Positions 1 to 5,496 of a stretch of 5,496 nucleotides of DNA are shown one piece after another. The DNA lies in NCBI GenBank assembly GCA_002440805.1, contig DJVD01000262.1, forward strand, positions 1-5,496, in the 5' to 3' direction. The notes beneath the pieces were generated by a model. The model worked only from the letters and a program-made list of their open reading frames with translations. It searched no databases and was not told the DNA's origin. Position 1 is the first letter of the stretch. Each line of letters begins with the position of its first letter. Origin of the DNA: Chloroflexi bacterium UBA6265. Lineage in GTDB: Bacteria > Chloroflexota > Chloroflexia > Thermomicrobiales > UBA6265. The position numbers and the translations under genes are program-made.

Positions 1-638
1 AAGCTGAGGCCCTGGTCGTCGGCCAGGCGGCGCATCAGGTTGAGCACACCCACACGGATCGACACATCGAGCATTGATACCGGCTCGTCGGCCAGCATCA
101 CCATCGGTTCCACCGAAAGCGCCCGCGCAAACGCCACGCGCTGTCGTTGACCACCGCTCAATTCGTACGGAAACTTGGCAGCGACCTCGGCGGCCGGGCC
201 GAGACCTACCGTATCGAGCAGTTCATACACGCGATCGCGTGTTGCCTTCTTGCCCGACGTTTTCTTATGAATCTGCAGCGGTCGCTCCAGGTGGTGGTAA
301 ATCGTGTGCGCCGGGTTGAGCGACCCGAACGGATCCTGGAAGACCATCTGCACATCGCCACGGTAGTTGAGGGAAGCGCTTCTCGGCTCCGATTTGAGCA
401 CATTCTTGCCGTTGTAGATGATCTCACCACCGGTTGGTTCGATCAGGCGCGCGATCAGGCGCGCGGTGGTGCTCTTGCCCGATCCCGATTCGCCAACCAC
501 TGTCACGATTTCGGTGCGTGGCACATTAAAGGTAACGTCATCTACCGCATGCACTTTCCGGGTTTCGCGGATACCGCCAATCGGAAAGTACTTGGTGAGA
601 TGCTTGATATCCAGCACCAGGTCTTTCTGCTCACTCAT
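1..638 (-). CDS. DppF/OppF-type ABC transporter ATP-binding protein, 3' end cut by window edge
   Basis: Second ATPase subunit of the importer, expected to pair with the upstream DppD-type ATPase on the cytoplasmic face of the permeases and hydrolyse ATP. The first 212 residues are visible, starting MSEQKDLVLDIKHL. Walker A GESGSGKST is at residues 49-57, the Q-loop glutamine at 101 (VFQDP), the signature LSGGQ at 160-164, Walker B MLADEP at 181-186 with D184/E185, and the D-loop SMLD at 188-191. The switch histidine and the C-terminal oligopeptide-type domain lie beyond base 1. The start is ATG at 638-636, overlapping the TGA of the upstream ATPase gene as ATGA, with GGAAGGAA at 646-653 seven bases upstream. 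The D-loop stretch reads EPVSMLDVSIR where peptide-type DppF proteins usually have EPVSALDVSIQ; I associate the former with oligosaccharide-type members. ATPase identity is certain; substrate is not. Confidence 0.95.
   Translation of the reverse strand, partial: MSEQKDLVLDIKHLTKYFPIGGIRETRKVHAVDDVTFNVPRTEIVTVVGESGSGKSTTARLIARLIEPTGGEIIYNGKNVLKSEPRSASLNYRGDVQMVFQDPFGSLNPAHTIYHHLERPLQIHKKTSGKKATRDRVYELLDTVGLGPAAEVAAKFPYELSGGQRQRVAFARALSVEPMVMLADEPVSMLDVSIRVGVLNLMRRLADDQGLS
441..464. repeat. Two exact tandem copies of a 12-bp unit inside the DppF-type gene
   Basis: The unit gatcaggcgcgc occurs twice in succession. On the coding strand it specifies ARLI-ARLI directly after Walker A (residues 59-66). 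The distance from Walker A to the following EPTGG matches the usual family spacing (GKST, then 12 residues ending in EPT), so this does not look like a recent 4-residue insertion. It more likely reflects a helix that happens to use identical codons twice. Confidence 0.9.
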
Positions 639-1657
639 TCGGCGGTTCCTTCCGAGGTGGGATACAAATGGCAGGCCACGAAGTGATTGGGCCGTGCTTC
701 GATATATTTCGGTGCGACCTTGTCGCAGATGTCCATCCGATGCGGGCAGCGTGGATGGAACCGGCAGCCAGACGGCGGCGCAATCAAGTCGGGTGGCGAC
801 CCGGGAATACCTTCCAGCTTTTTACGCGGGCCGGTAAGCGCCGGGAACGATGCCATCAACCCCTGTGTGTACGGGTGGAGCGGATTCTCAAAAAGTTCGC
901 GGCTCTCGGCCATTTCCACGATCTCACCGGCATACATGATGGCAATGCGATCCGAAATCTCGACCAACAGGCTCATGTCGTGGGTGATAAAGAGGATGCT
1001 GAACCCGAACTCCTCCCGCAGTTCGGTGATCTTGGCGAGAATCTCGCGCTGTACCACCACATCGAGCGCGGTTGTCGGCTCGTCCATGATCATCAGCGGT
1101 GGCCGCAACACCAGGGCGATCGCGATAACGGCGCGCTGCCGCATTCCGCCCGAGAGTTCGTGTGGATAGCTGTCAATACGGTCGGCCTCAATGCCGACAA
1201 TGCGCAACATTTCGCGGGCATGTTCGCGGGCCGCCTCCTCGGAAATCTTGCGGTGGCTAACGAGGGCGTCCATAATCTGGTCGCCGATGGTCATCACCGG
1301 GTTGAGCGAATTCATGGCGCTTTGGAACACCATGGATATTTCTTCCCAGCGGAGTTTGTGGAGGTCGCGATCCGACATCTCAAGGATATCGCGCCCGCCC
1401 ATCAGCACCTTGCCGCCAGTGATGATGGCAGGCGGCTGCAGGATGCGCATAATCGCCTGCGCGATCGTGCTCTTGCCCGATCCCGATTCACCGGCGAGAC
1501 CAACCACCTCGCCCTTGCCAATCTCCAGTGAAACACCATCCACGGCGCGAACCGAGCCGCGGCCAGCGAGGTATTCCACCTTCAGGTTCTGGATTTGAAT
1601 TAGTGGCTCACGCGTTTTCGAAACGGGGGAGCCTGTGTTTGAAACCGTAGCCGTCAT
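635..1657 (-). CDS. DppD/OppD-type ABC transporter ATP-binding protein with four-cysteine C-terminal domain
   Basis: First ATPase subunit of the importer, 340 residues, complete and of normal family length. The nucleotide-binding domain shows Walker A GESGSGKST at residues 56-64, Q-loop Q112, signature LSGGM at 168-172, Walker B MIMDEP at 189-194 with D192/E193, D-loop ALD at 197-199 and switch histidine H226 in ITHD. The C-terminal oligopeptide-transporter domain follows, with HPYTQGL at 261-267, EGIPGSPPDL at 282-291, and cysteines at 298, 304, 311 and 329. In DppD-type proteins this cysteine set can bind a [4Fe-4S] cluster. The start ATG lies 1 nt after the TAG of the upstream permease gene, with GGAAGGGAG at 1665-1673 seven bases before it. 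The stop overlaps the next ATPase start. VFQSAMNSLNPV and DVVVQREI replace the peptide-type FQDPMTSLNPV and DVTIQAQI, which hints at an oligosaccharide-type system. No defect is visible. Confidence 0.96.
   Translation of the reverse strand: MTATVSNTGSPVSKTREPLIQIQNLKVEYLAGRGSVRAVDGVSLEIGKGEVVGLAGESGSGKSTIAQAIMRILQPPAIITGGKVLMGGRDILEMSDRDLHKLRWEEISMVFQSAMNSLNPVMTIGDQIMDALVSHRKISEEAAREHAREMLRIVGIEADRIDSYPHELSGGMRQRAVIAIALVLRPPLMIMDEPTTALDVVVQREILAKITELREEFGFSILFITHDMSLLVEISDRIAIMYAGEIVEMAESRELFENPLHPYTQGLMASFPALTGPRKKLEGIPGSPPDLIAPPSGCRFHPRCPHRMDICDKVAPKYIEARPNHFVACHLYPTSEGTAE
671..766 (-). other. Candidate iron-sulfur cysteine motif in the DppD-type ATPase
   Basis: Cysteines at residues 298, 304, 311 and 329 have spacing C-x5-C-x6-C-x17-C, in the segment GCRFHPRCPHRMDIC followed by HFVACH. 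The same arrangement is typical of the C-terminal domain of DppD/OppD ATPases, where a [4Fe-4S] cluster has been reported in a structure of a thermophile DppD. All four ligands are intact here. Cluster binding in this protein is inferred from the family. Confidence 0.7.
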
Positions 1658-1658
1658 C

Positions 1659-2681
1659 CTAGCTCTCCCTTCCTTCGATCATCACCGGAGTTCCGCGCGA
1701 TTTCCGCACCTTTGCCGGCTGACCCTTCAGGATCTGGGCCGTTTGGCGCTGCGATCGTAACCGCGGGTTGGTTACTTCATCGATCGCGTAGTTGATCATC
1801 GAGAATCCAAATGCTACGAGGGCAATGCTGAGGCCGGATGGAATCAGCGTCCACCAGGCTCCTACCAGCAGGGCGCTGTTGTTCTGGGCCCAATAGAGGT
1901 TGTTACCCCAGCTAACACTGCTTGGATTGCCGAGGCCGAGGAATTCGAGGCCGGCCTGCGCGCCGATGGCGTAGTTCACGGCACCGAGATACCCGGCCAC
2001 CACGATGCTCATCATGTTCGGCAGGATCTCCCGCAGCATGATGCGCATATTACCCTCACCAGCAACCACTGCTGACGCGACGAAATCCTTCTCGCGAAGC
2101 GACATCGTTTGCGAACGCAATACGCGCGCCCCCCATGCCCAACCGGTAACGGAGAGCACGAAGATGATGGACCAGAATCCTGGCGGCAAGAACGCGGCCA
2201 GTACGATCAGCAGTGGCAGGCCAGGAATGATCAGGACGATGTTTGTGAGTGTGGAGAGCAAATCATCCACCCAACCACGCAGGTAGCCGGCGGTCATGCC
2301 GACCAGGATGCCAATGATGGTGACGATGCCACCGACGATGAGGCCAGTGGAAAGCGACGACCGAGCGCCGACGACCGTCTGCGAGAAAACATCCTTGCCG
2401 GAGCCATCGGTGCCGAACCAGTGCTGGGCGTTGGGTGCCAAATGGCGGCGGGCGACGATCTCGGTGGGATCGTACTTCACCAGGTACGGCCCCACGAACG
2501 CCACCAGGAGGTAAAAGACGATGATAGCTGCACCGACGGCGGCTTTGCGGTTTTGCAGCAACAGGCCGGTAATACCGGCGGCGCGTTTGGACCTGCGCAC
2601 CTTGGGCGGGACCTGTGGCGTAATCGGTTGATCAGATTCGACGACGGCGGTCGTCAGATCTATGTTTGCGTTGGCACTCAT
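1659..2681 (-). CDS. DppC/OppC-type ABC transporter permease
   Basis: Second transmembrane subunit, 340 residues, complete. It has a long polar, basic N-terminus (residues 1-46, including PPKVRRSKRAAG), then a first membrane helix at about 47-68 typical of the OppC N-terminal region. The conserved periplasmic stretch HWFGTDGSGKDVFSQ is at 87-101. Further hydrophobic helices lie at about 112-134, 145-165, 170-188, 222-245 and 275-299, giving six in all. The cytoplasmic EAA-type coupling loop that contacts the ATPase lies at about 200-221 (VASAVVAGEG, then REILPN). Late conserved elements are GLEFLGLG at 244-251 and NPRLR at 305-309. The C-terminal 30 residues are basic and polar. The start is ATG with GGGGAGG at 2687-2693, five bases upstream and overlapping the stop of the upstream permease gene. 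The gap to that gene is 11 nt and to the downstream ATPase 1 nt. It should form a heterodimeric channel with the DppB-type subunit. Confidence 0.95.
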   Translation of the reverse strand: MSANANIDLTTAVVESDQPITPQVPPKVRRSKRAAGITGLLLQNRKAAVGAAIIVFYLLVAFVGPYLVKYDPTEIVARRHLAPNAQHWFGTDGSGKDVFSQTVVGARSSLSTGLIVGGIVTIIGILVGMTAGYLRGWVDDLLSTLTNIVLIIPGLPLLIVLAAFLPPGFWSIIFVLSVTGWAWGARVLRSQTMSLREKDFVASAVVAGEGNMRIMLREILPNMMSIVVAGYLGAVNYAIGAQAGLEFLGLGNPSSVSWGNNLYWAQNNSALLVGAWWTLIPSGLSIALVAFGFSMINYAIDEVTNPRLRSQRQTAQILKGQPAKVRKSRGTPVMIEGRES

Positions 2682-2686
2682 AACGA

Positions 2687-2693
2687 CCTCCCC
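2687..2693 (-). promoter_or_regulatory. Ribosome binding site of the DppC-type permease gene
   Basis: GGGGAGG, whose first G is the last base of the upstream TAG stop, sits five bases before the ATG at 2681. It is the strongest Shine-Dalgarno match in the window. It fixes the start and suggests that ribosomes finishing the upstream permease can reinitiate here. Confidence 0.8.
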
Positions 2694-3676
2694 TAGCTCT
2701 TGCGAATACGCGGGTCGAGCCGCACGTACAGCAGATCAACAATCAGGTTCGCAAGCAACACCGCGAACGTGATCATCATGAACAATCCCTGCATCAGCGG
2801 ATAATCGAGGCCGCGCACGGAGTTGATCAACAGGTAGCCGAGTCCCGGGTAGGCGAAGATCATTTCCGTGAAGAGCGAACCGCCAAGGATGAAGCCAAGG
2901 CTCATGCCGAACGAGGTAAGGGTGGGGAGTAACGCATTGCGGGCACCGTAGCCAAACATCACGCGGCGACTACTGAGACCCTTGGCCTCGGCCATGGTGA
3001 CGTAATCCTCGGAGAGGATGGCAATCATGGTGTTGCGCATACCCAGCAGCCAGCCACCCACGGAAACAATCACTACCGAGATCACCGGCAAGATCATGTG
3101 ACCGATGACGCTGGAGATATAGGCCCAGGAAAAAGTGGGCGAGAGATCGGTGTTGTAAGCGTGGCGGGGTGGGAACCACTGGAAATGGAAGGCGAACGCA
3201 AACAGAAGCATCGGCGCAATCCAGAAGTACGGAAGCGACCCCAGGAACACAAACACCGGTGGGGTGACATTATCCATCCAGCTGCCGCGTTTCCATGCCC
3301 CGATTACACCAAGGATGCTCCCAATGGCAAAGCTGATAATCAACGCTGTACCGATGAGGATCACTGTCCAGATGAAACCGGTGCGGATCACCTCGGTGAC
3401 GGGCGCGGGGAACCACGAGGTGGACACGCCGAACTCACCGGTAAGAATATTCCGCATGTAATCAAAATACTGGAAGATCAGCGGGTCATCGGAAACGCCA
3501 TAGGCTTTCATCATGGCATCGATAACTTCAGGCCGAATATCGCCCTGGCCGCGCAACTTGGCCAGCAAGACGCTACCGGGGTCACCCGGCATCATGCGTG
3601 GCAAGAAGAAGTTAAGGGTGATGGATGCCCACGCGGCGATCAGGTAAAAGACCACCCTTTTCAATATATAGCTCAT
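2693..3676 (-). CDS. DppB/OppB-type ABC transporter permease
   Basis: First transmembrane subunit, 327 residues from the ATG chosen here. MSYILKRVVFYLIAAW is the standard DppB opening: a short positive N-terminus, then a membrane helix at about 8-26, then PRMMPGDP. A periplasmic domain (about 30-98) carries GEFGVSTSWFPAPVTEVI. Hydrophobic helices follow at about 102-126, 139-164, 187-212, 252-273 and 295-317. The EAA-type coupling loop is well conserved: DYVTMAEAKGLSSRR at 224-238 ending at NALLP, 247-251. FAYPGLGYLL at 274-283 and a C-terminal RLDPRIRKS are typical. A TTG 30 bases upstream (3706) is also in frame, but the ten extra residues GGAYGSGRT are unlike any family N-terminus. GGAAG at 3687-3691 lies 10 bases before the chosen ATG. 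The aromatic WFPAPVTEVI motif resembles oligosaccharide-type members more than peptide-type DppB. Confidence 0.95.
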   Translation of the reverse strand: MSYILKRVVFYLIAAWASITLNFFLPRMMPGDPGSVLLAKLRGQGDIRPEVIDAMMKAYGVSDDPLIFQYFDYMRNILTGEFGVSTSWFPAPVTEVIRTGFIWTVILIGTALIISFAIGSILGVIGAWKRGSWMDNVTPPVFVFLGSLPYFWIAPMLLFAFAFHFQWFPPRHAYNTDLSPTFSWAYISSVIGHMILPVISVVIVSVGGWLLGMRNTMIAILSEDYVTMAEAKGLSSRRVMFGYGARNALLPTLTSFGMSLGFILGGSLFTEMIFAYPGLGYLLINSVRGLDYPLMQGLFMMITFAVLLANLIVDLLYVRLDPRIRKS

Positions 3677-3686
3677 CGTGCGTCCA

Positions 3687-3691
3687 CTTCC
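3687..3691 (-). promoter_or_regulatory. Weak ribosome binding site supporting the ATG start of the DppB-type permease
   Basis: GGAAG lies 10 bases upstream of the ATG at 3676. Spacing is a little long and the match is modest, but it favours this ATG over the in-frame TTG at 3706. No comparable site precedes that TTG, whose upstream region is occupied by the stem-loop. Confidence 0.5.
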
Positions 3692-3715
3692 GTAAGCTCC
3701 ACCCAATCAGTAGGT

Positions 3716-3744
3716 GAAGGGCGCCACGCACGGTGGCGCCCTTC
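3716..3744 (-). promoter_or_regulatory. Strong stem-loop between binding-protein gene and permease genes (attenuator or mRNA 3'-end stabiliser)
   Basis: Perfect 12-bp inverted repeat GAAGGGCGCCAC / GTGGCGCCCTTC with a 5-nt loop, 14 bases after the TAA of the binding-protein gene. No T-run follows on either strand (minus-strand continuation ACCTACTGATTGGG), so it is not a textbook intrinsic terminator and the permease genes are probably still co-transcribed. A stable hairpin just after a binding-protein gene is a known way to raise its expression relative to the membrane subunits, by partial termination or by blocking 3'-to-5' exonucleases. The stem is seen directly; its function is inferred. 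Confidence 0.75.
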
Positions 3745-3747
3745 GTT

Positions 3748-3767
3748 ACCAGCGTGGTTATGCTGGT
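3748..3767 (-). repeat. Small inverted repeat spanning the binding-protein stop codon
   Basis: ACCAGC and GCTGGT form a 6-bp stem with an 8-nt loop that contains the TAA stop. It lies three bases before the stronger 12-bp hairpin, so the two would stack in tandem in the transcript. By itself the stem is short enough to be chance. Confidence 0.45.
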
Positions 3768-5496
3768 GTTGCTGCCGGTGTACCAACTGGTACATACGAC
3801 GGCGCTTCCATGGGTACGTTGCCTTCGCCTTCTGGCATGGCAGGGCCCCAACCTTCTGGCTGCTCGCCGGCCGGGTAGACCGTGTTCGTCAGGATAGCCA
3901 ACACAGCCTGCCACGGGGACAGTTCTGCATACGGGTCTTCCTCACTCGGGAAGCCTTCGAAGCGCTGCGTGTTGTACTCGCCCCACATCGGGCCCGGGAA
4001 GAGCGGCGCGCACGGTGCGAGTTCAGCGAATCGCTTCTGCATCTCGGCGAACTTGGCGTTTTGCTCATCCGTATCGGAAAGTGCTACGGCCTCGAGGATC
4101 AACTGGTCGACCGTCTCATCCTTGAATCGGATCCAGTTCTCACCCGCGCGGTTGTCACCGATCGGATAGTACGACTGCTCGCTCATCAGCGCTCGGAAGT
4201 GGTTCAGCTGAGTCGGGCCCTGGAAACCCCAACCAATGGTCATGGTGAAGTTGCCCAGGGTAAGGCGCTCGTTCCATGGGGTGAAGTCGTACGGTGTGAC
4301 GACGGCTTCGATGCCCACTTCCTTGAGGTGGCCAACCATCAGCTCGCAGGCCTGAACCCAGTCACTCCAACCGGAGACGACGTTGAGTTCGTACTTCATC
4401 GGCTTGCCATCCGGGCCAACGCGCCAGTCGCCATCACGGGTGAGGCCGGCTTCGTCGAGGAGGCGGTTTGCCTCTTCAACGTTGTAGTCGGTCCAGCCAG
4501 CGGACTTGGCTTCCTCATCCTTCACGGCGTCAAACGCATCGGACAAGCCGGTGGTATCCGCCGGATGGGTGTAGCCATACATGGCGATGTCGCAGATCTG
4601 CTCGCGATCAAGCGCCATGCTGATGCCCTTGCGCACGTTCGGATCATCGAACGGAGCAACCTCGGTGTTCATGTACAGGGCCACCACGGCGCCTGTTGGC
4701 GGGAAGAAGTACCCGAAGTGCTCGGGATCCTTGGACACATAGACGTTATCGATGTCAGGAATGAAGTTTCCGCCCCAATCGACTTCGCCATTCAACCATG
4801 CGAGGTAGATGGAATCGTTGCTTGGGAATGCAGGCATGCGCAGGCCAGGAATGTACGGGCGGCCTTCCTGCCAGTAGTTCGGGTTGGCCTTGAGCTCGTA
4901 GATCTGGGATTCGAAGCGATCCAGCATCCACGGGCCGGTGCCCACCGGCTCTTCGTTGGCGAACGTCACCGGATCGTCAACTTCTGCCCAGATGTGCTCA
5001 GGCACAATCACCTGGCCACCAACTTCGTAGACTGAGGTGGTATTGATGGTGTGATATAGGAACTGGACGGTGTAATCGTCGACTTTCACGATGTCGTCAA
5101 CGAACTGCAAAGCGGTGCGACCACCGTTGCCGGCGAGCGAATCGTTGCCCTGCAGCAGCTTCCAGGTGAAGACAACGTCGTCGGCATTGAAATCTTCGCC
5201 GTCGTTCCACTTGATGCCTTCGCGGAGCTTGAAGGTCAGCACGGTGCTGTCTTCATTGAAGCCCCAGCTTGTGGCCAGCCACGGGGTGGCCGTGTTGGTG
5301 AGCACGTTCCAGACAAACAGTTGTTCGTGGATACCGAACTGGGCCATCCAGCGGATGGAACCACCGGCTGGACCGAGTGGATTGAAGTTCTGGATGTAGG
5401 TGGCCTGCTGCTCGTTATTGCAGGTGAGGTAACCCTTGGCGGCAGCATCCTGGGCAGCGGCAAGCCGCGTGCCGAGCGTGGCGGAACCGGTGGCGA
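3758..5496 (-). CDS. Extracellular solute-binding protein, SBP_bac_5 (Dpp/Opp) family, 5' end cut by window edge
   Basis: Solute receptor of the importer, exported and acting outside the cytoplasmic membrane. 578 residues are visible and the frame stays open to the right edge, so the true start is outside. The first in-frame ATG (5347) is internal, since conserved QNFNPLGPAGGS precedes it. The visible N-terminus has the tail of a signal peptide with a plausible cleavage near LAAA-QD. Family features in visible numbering: LREGIKWNDGEDFNADDVVF at about 90-109, VGTGPW at 184-189, NPNYW at 204-208, and PFDDPNVRKGISMALDRE at 281-298. Conserved lobe-closing sequence continues to about 540, and the end is a Pro/Ala/Thr-rich tail. 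The stretch with DPEHFGYFFPP at 256-266 and a Trp-rich pocket region recalls Thermotoga cellobiose-binding relatives rather than DppA. Family is certain; ligand is uncertain (oligosaccharide favoured, peptide possible). The gene is first in the visible operon. Confidence 0.95.
   Translation of the reverse strand, partial: ATGSATLGTRLAAAQDAAAKGYLTCNNEQQATYIQNFNPLGPAGGSIRWMAQFGIHEQLFVWNVLTNTATPWLATSWGFNEDSTVLTFKLREGIKWNDGEDFNADDVVFTWKLLQGNDSLAGNGGRTALQFVDDIVKVDDYTVQFLYHTINTTSVYEVGGQVIVPEHIWAEVDDPVTFANEEPVGTGPWMLDRFESQIYELKANPNYWQEGRPYIPGLRMPAFPSNDSIYLAWLNGEVDWGGNFIPDIDNVYVSKDPEHFGYFFPPTGAVVALYMNTEVAPFDDPNVRKGISMALDREQICDIAMYGYTHPADTTGLSDAFDAVKDEEAKSAGWTDYNVEEANRLLDEAGLTRDGDWRVGPDGKPMKYELNVVSGWSDWVQACELMVGHLKEVGIEAVVTPYDFTPWNERLTLGNFTMTIGWGFQGPTQLNHFRALMSEQSYYPIGDNRAGENWIRFKDETVDQLILEAVALSDTDEQNAKFAEMQKRFAELAPCAPLFPGPMWGEYNTQRFEGFPSEEDPYAELSPWQAVLAILTNTVYPAGEQPEGWGPAMPEGEGNVPMEAPSYVPVGTPAATPA
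3761..3835 (-). other. Low-complexity Pro/Glu/Ala/Thr C-terminal tail of the binding protein
   Basis: The last 25 residues (PEGEGNVPMEAP to GTPAATPA) lie outside the usual SBP_bac_5 fold and are rich in Pro, Ala, Glu and Thr. Such TPAATPA-type tails or linkers are, from memory, frequent in exported proteins of Thermomicrobia-like Chloroflexota. It is probably a disordered extension with no binding role. Confidence 0.6.
5438..5494 (-). other. Partial signal peptide end and start of mature binding protein
   Basis: The first visible residues read ATGSATLGTRLAAAQDAAA, immediately followed by GYLTCNN, the expected first beta strand of the mature protein. A small-residue stretch ending in AAA before QD fits a type I signal peptidase site. 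No lipobox cysteine is seen at the junction. Whether the signal is Sec or twin-arginine cannot be told, because the n-region is beyond the window. Confidence 0.6.

Noticed and set aside
441..464. 12-bp tandem duplication as a recent insertion in the DppF-type ATPase
   Set aside because: The spacing from Walker A to the next conserved EPTGG equals that of typical relatives, so no residues have been gained.
147..686. Plus-strand open frame of about 180 codons at the left end, plus shorter overlapping ones
   Set aside because: It is antisense to the DppF-type ATPase, whose Walker A, signature and Walker B motifs are all in the minus-strand frame.
668..1531. 287-codon plus-strand open frame antisense to the DppD-type ATPase
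   Set aside because: It is the mirror of a fully conserved ATPase gene, with no family resemblance of its own and no independent context.
2693..3706. TTG at 3706 as the start of permease B
   Set aside because: It adds ten residues unlike family N-termini. The ATG at 3676 begins the standard MSYILKRV and has a nearby GGAAG.
3716..3744. Calling the hairpin a true rho-independent terminator
   Set aside because: No T-run follows on either strand, and the downstream permease and ATPase genes have no visible promoter of their own, so full termination here is unlikely.
3098..5035. 645-codon open frame on the plus strand, antisense to the binding protein and permease B
   Set aside because: It lies almost wholly opposite well-conserved coding sequence and crosses the intergenic hairpin. 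Its predicted protein has no recognisable domain, and its Arg/His-rich composition is that of a frame shadow in GC-rich DNA.
3758..5347. Starting the binding protein at the ATG at 5347
   Set aside because: The frame is open upstream to the edge and encodes conserved mature sequence (QNFNPLGP) and a signal-peptide tail, so this methionine is internal.

Overview
The window is one minus-strand operon segment encoding an ABC importer of the dipeptide/oligopeptide (Dpp/Opp) family. In transcription order (right to left) it holds a solute-binding protein whose 5' end lies beyond the right edge, a DppB-type permease, a DppC-type permease, a DppD-type ATPase, and a DppF-type ATPase that runs off the left edge. 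Coding covers almost everything. The only real gap is about 80 bases between the binding protein and the first permease, and it contains a strong perfect stem-loop. I see no RNA gene, mobile element, CRISPR array or credible plus-strand gene, and the operon promoter is outside the window.

Layout: 3758-5496 binding protein (partial), 3677-3757 gap with two hairpins, 2693-3676 permease B, 1659-2681 permease C, 635-1657 ATPase D, 1-638 ATPase F (partial). Spacing tightens along the operon: 81 nt, then 11 nt, then 1 nt, then a 4-nt ATGA overlap. This points to one polycistronic message with translational coupling of the membrane and ATPase subunits. The binding protein is probably made in excess, as is usual for such importers.

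The binding protein captures the solute outside the membrane. B and C form the transmembrane channel, and D and F form a heterodimeric ATPase that powers import. Default annotation would say 'peptide transporter'. However, several motif variants in both ATPases, in permease B and in the binding protein look to me more like the oligosaccharide (beta-glucoside/cellobiose)-type branch of this family, known from Thermotoga, archaea and actinobacteria. That substrate assignment is inference from remembered family patterns, not from a search.

Organism: moderately GC-rich DNA, Shine-Dalgarno sites of GGAGG/AAGGA type, and a binding protein with an 'AAAQDAAA' stretch after the signal peptide and a 'TPAATPA' C-terminal tail. 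These suggest a bacterium, possibly Chloroflexota of the Thermomicrobia type. This is a weak inference. Overall this is a conventional transporter operon; I found no evidence of a new kind of system.
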